From contig NW_022985445.1 in assembly GCF_010093595.1 (NCBI RefSeq), forward strand, positions 124,001 to 188,000: DNA of 64,000 nt, written 5' to 3'. Source of the DNA: Mytilinidion resinicola (lineage: Eukaryota; Ascomycota; Dothideomycetes; Mytilinidiales; Mytilinidiaceae). The notes beneath the pieces are model-generated. The model did not search any database, was not told where the DNA came from, and worked only from the letters and a program-made list of their open reading frames with translations. Position 1 is the stretch's first letter. Each line of letters begins with the position of its first letter. The translations under genes and the position numbers were made by a program. Positions 60,624-64,000 of this stretch are shown in pieces.

Positions 60624-61240
60624 GGGGACTACTAATCGTACACCCCCTAATTCCTAGACGTATACCCCCTTTTCACTACATATACACCCCCTCCCCCCCC
60701 TATCGCTTCACCACCTTCTGATTGGCTCGGAGGGCTGCTCCGTAGCCTCCGATTCGCTCGCTTAACTTGCTTATTCATTCCGAATGCTCTCTCCAAATGC
60801 GGCTATATACAATACAAGCAATTACATTATGCTAATTTGTATAGCCTTACGTACGAGCTTATATATAAGCTCACGTACGAGCTTATGTATAGCCTCACGT
60901 ACGAGCTCACGTACGAGCTCACGTACGGCCTTATGTATAGCATCACGTACAGCCTTGTGTATAGCATTACATACGGCCTCACGTACGAGCTCACGTACGG
61001 CCTCGTGTATAGCATCACGTATGGCCTCACATACGAGCTCACGTACGGCCTCGTGCATAGCATCACGTACGGCCTCGCGTATAGCATCACGTGTAGAGAG
61101 ACGTAAGGGTGAATGCCCGGAGGAAGCTCCGGGCTCTCCGAGTCAATTAGAAGGTGGTGAAGCGCCAAGAGGGGGGGGTGTACATGGAGTGAAAAGGGGG
61201 TGTACGTCTAGGAATTAGGGGGTGTACGATTAGTAGTCCT
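60624..61240. mobile_element. MULE-like inverted-repeat element, 617 bp, 9-bp target duplication
   Basis: Flanked by perfect TTTAATACC duplications (60615-60623, 61241-61249), the 9-bp size typical of Mutator-like elements. The inverted ends exceed 100 bp: GGACTACTAATCGTACACCC, CTAATTCCTAGACGTA-ACCC, CCCTTTTCACT-CAT-TACA, GCTTCACCACCTTCT, then diverge around CGGAG. Between them lies the 12-bp-unit array. It has no RIP damage although it sits in RIP-damaged host sequence. There is no transposase. Confidence 0.9.
60845..61098. repeat. 12-bp-unit tandem array inside the MULE-like element
   Basis: Units are CACGTACGAGCT, CACGTACGGCCT and TGTATAGCATCA in mixed order, about 21 units. Because the unit is a multiple of three and lacks stops, several frames on both strands stay open (60784-61218 plus; 60822-61058 and 60827-61168 minus). 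These are artefacts of the repeat, not genes. Many units contain the palindrome ACGTACGT or a part of it. Confidence 0.9.
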
Positions 61241-61848
61241 TTTAATACCTCCCTTATTATAAGACTATTAACTTAGTAGCCCTTATAAAGCTATTATTTT
61301 AAGTATTCTTAACCTCTAGAGTTCCTATTAGCCTTATATCTAACTATAGAACAGTTTTTATAAGTAAATACTAAAGTAAAATATACTATAATCTTAAGAT
61401 TAAGCGTAAGCTAAGAACTGCTTTCTATTTTTAACCTAACGGGCAGTTAAAATAATAAAATTAGGAGCTTAAAGCTTACCTAAAAATATTTATAAACTAC
61501 TAGCAGGATAACTAGGTTAAATACCTTTCTACCGCGGAGTTTATATATAATTTAAAGATATATACCTCTACTAAGTTTACCTTTATTAAATTGGCCTATA
61601 GTATACAACTAATCTTTCCTAATAGTATACCTAAGTTTAACTAGCAGGGTAACGTTCCTAAAGAAACTAATACTATATTTTCTAACCTATTCTCTAAGAA
61701 ATATAGAGAGCTAACGCGCATCTCCTTTATATATAAAATGCACGCAACACGGCTATAAAAGACTTTAAGCATACCTAGGGGCTTTAGCAGAATATTACAC
61801 TCCACCACCGGCTTAGCAGCAGTGCACACCAACTAAAAAGGTACAGTG

Positions 61849-62040
61849 TCGAGTAAACTACTCGACGGGCCGGTGTTCAACATATATATGCGACTTAACT
61901 TGCCCCGCAACCGCGCCTAAGGCCGCGCGCGCCCGAGGCCACGCCCAGCGCCGCGCTAAGGCCGTATCACGTGCAATCTCGCCACGTGCCTGCTATATAT
62001 ATAGTGCGCCGTAATACAGAAGTACTATAACTGCGCATGC
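61849..62040. repeat. possible 3' LTR start of element A
   Basis: After the integrase end comes a purine stretch (AAAAAGG), then TGTCGAGTA-AAC-TACTCGACG, a TG start with a hairpin, then GC-rich sequence with CACGTG-like sites and a TATATATATAG box at about 61,995-62,006. LTRs here are spared by RIP in the same way (element B). The alternative is a DNA-transposon end at TA|CAGTG. I cannot find its partner. Confidence 0.35.
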
Positions 62041-64000
62041 TTACTAAAGCACTTTATAGAAGGGCAGCTTATTTTTCTTTTATTTAAAAATATCTAAACT
62101 AAGCGCCTATATAAAAAACTTAATAATAAGTTCCTAGGTTTTTTTAAGATTTTTAAGGCTATAGGCTTTTAAGCCTATAAGCTTAAACTCCCTCCTTTTA
62201 TATAGCACCTATACCCTATTTTCTATATATAACTTCTTAAGCTTTATAAAGTATATAAAGGGGAATTTTACCCTTTTTAAGTAGAGTTAGAAGACTAGGA
62301 TAATATATAGGAAGTAGAGGCTATTATTAACTATAAAGCTATAGCTTAAGGCACCTAGTACCTAATTAAATAGCTAGAATATAATAATACTTAGAACTCC
62401 TTTATATATAAATTAGAACTCTCTAATTACTAGAAAGTTTTTAAAAAATATAAGGGTACTATAGAAGCAGGCGTTATATAGGTAAAATACTAGTATATAT
62501 TAAGGCCTGCTAAACTAATAGCACTTTTAACTCCCGCCCTAAAAAGGTAAAGTTATCCCCTAGAATTAAGGAATAAACCTAAGTAGATAAAGAAATAGCA
62601 CTAAAAGCTTTATATTATACTATACTTTATCTAGAAGCTAATATAGTATAAAATTAGGTATTTTTATATTAATTCTAAAACTTTTTCTATAGGTATTATT
62701 CTGTTCTATACTATTATCCCTATACTACTTAGCTATAGAGCTATAGTAGATAAAGCGCTTTTTATAGGAAAGTATCTGCTTAAATAGGTGCCGCTCTATA
62801 TTAGCGTTAATAACCTTATTTATTAGAGCTATACAACCTATATAGCTAATTTCTAGCTAGTAAAAGGTTAGTAAATACCTTACACGCGCTTTATAGCAGG
62901 ATTGCACCTACCTTTATCCTCTCTATATAAGCTTCTAGTAATTTCTGCTAAGTATAGGTAAATAACTTTACGCTACTAGCTACTTTAATTTTAGTACCTT
63001 TAGCTTTATTAAAGGCGTTTATATAAAAACTAAACTTCTTTATATAGTTATACAGTTGCTTAAAATAGTAAGCTTAGGTTTTTTTATTAAAGTGCCTTTT
63101 AGCAGTTTTATATACCTTTAATATATAAATAAAATACTGCGCAGTATAATAGAACTCTAGAGGAACCTAAAATAGTTAGCTATTATCTATCTCCCTAGCT
63201 ATAGCCCTACTTACCGAAATATAGTTATAATAACTAGAGCTATACTTATTATATTTACTATATAGACTTTTATACTTATATAAAGCTAAGATTTCTTTAT
63301 ATATCTTCCTAATAAAGCTCTAGATATAGTATATATAGAAGTCGCGCAGGTAATAAGGCTAAGAAGTAAAGTAGTTAGGCACTATATTAGCCTTTATAAT
63401 AAGAATATTAGAGATATTTTTAAAGTCTACTATTCTATTAGTAATAAAGTATAGAAGCTAAAAGCCTTAGAAAAGGTAAAGAAAAGTTATAAAAGCTTAG
63501 AAAACCCTCTAAAAAGTAGAGTATAGAAGAAAAAAAATAGAAAGCGCTTAAATAAAAACTTTATACTTAAACTCTACTTTAGGGCCCTACTAGATTATAT
63601 AGTTGCAGACTGCTAGATTATAGCGCTAATATATTATATACGTATATAATACCGGTAAATCCCTTTAGTCTACTATATATAAGAATATCTAAACAGCAGT
63701 ACTAAGGTTCTATAGGCCCTAGAGTCTATTAAGGATATTTCTATATATAAAGTATAATAATATTAGTACTACCTTCCTATTATATACTTCTTTTTCCGGA
63801 TACACCTTCTATATATACGTAATATATAGCATAGAGCTGTGCCGATAACTAGGGCTAAACTTATATTACTAACACCCTTTAGGGGCCTATATACCTATAT
63901 ATATTTAGGGTATAGGGAACTAGTATAAAAGCTATTAGGGGGAATAAAAAAAAAATCGTGTGCACTAGAAATTAAACTCCTAAGTAGTAAAAAGCATATT
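62041..64000. other. RIP-damaged AT-rich repeat, family not recognised
   Basis: Dominated by TA-rich words (TATATA, CTAATA, TTAATA) and dense stops in all frames, as in the other RIP-mutated elements. It is probably a transposon continuing beyond the window. I could not read any domain with confidence. Confidence 0.55.

Larger units (their letters stand above)
59455..61848 (+). mobile_element. Ty3/gypsy element A, 3' fragment (RNase H and integrase), RIP-damaged
   Basis: Continues the 52,940-53,519 fragment. RNase H region: YNNLKYFISTK, then FNFNIKYKLGVLNP (about 59,560-59,680). Integrase core: NNKKYNSILILVNRFIKLV (about 60,565-60,615) is split by the 60,624-61,240 element and resumes at 61,250. 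The sequence YLSTAEFIYNLKIYTSTKF follows at about 61,520-61,580. Many TAG/TAA stops are present. The last 150 bp to the stop near 61,836 are less mutated. Confidence 0.82.

Noticed and set aside
60784..61218. 144-residue Ser/Arg-rich repeat protein and its antisense partners
   Set aside because: Produced by a stop-free 12-bp repeat open in several frames; no codon bias or start support.

Overview
The window looks like a filamentous ascomycete (Pezizomycotina, probably a dothideomycete). The genes have short introns of about 50-130 nt with GTAAGT-like donors, and several transposons carry dense C-to-T/G-to-A damage typical of repeat-induced point mutation (RIP). F-box-like genes are numerous, and orthologues of three conserved fungal genes are intact. 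I read it by eye without database searches.

Layout. (1) 1-10.4 kb: a membrane RING-H2 gene, two neighbouring F-box/transmembrane paralogues each broken by one in-frame TAG, two paralogues of an unrecognised fungal family (one with an in-frame TGA, one frameshifted), and several short terminal-inverted-repeat (TIR) elements. (2) 10.4-13.2 kb: the farnesyl/geranylgeranyltransferase alpha subunit (RAM2) convergent with a PLP-dependent L-serine/threonine dehydratase. (3) 14.7-15.5 kb: a further F-box gene. (4) 15.5-42 kb: a gene desert of diverged tandem repeats, clearest at its two edges (about 290-bp period at 15.5-16.5 kb, about 245-bp at 39.8-42.0 kb), interrupted by a complete hAT transposon (17,094-20,018, perfect 8-bp target duplication). 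(5) 42.6-43.2 kb: a minisatellite. (6) 43.5-50.2 kb: BIG1 and the NF-X1-type zinc-finger gene FAP1, divergently oriented, with a 914-bp TIR element with perfect 5-bp target duplications between them. (7) 50.2-52.9 kb: small orphan ORFs, one built of 23-residue repeats. (8) 52.9-64 kb: a RIP-damaged nest, where a plus-strand Ty3/gypsy element is split by a complete minus-strand chromodomain Ty3/gypsy element (LTRs of 410 bp, target duplication AAGAC) and again by a 617-bp MULE-like inverted-repeat element (9-bp target duplication).

The conserved genes serve separate housekeeping roles (protein prenylation, amino-acid catabolism, cell-wall/ER function, zinc-finger regulation) and form small islands between repeat-rich blocks. 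The decayed F-box-type genes sit beside the repeats, as is common in fast-evolving fungal compartments.
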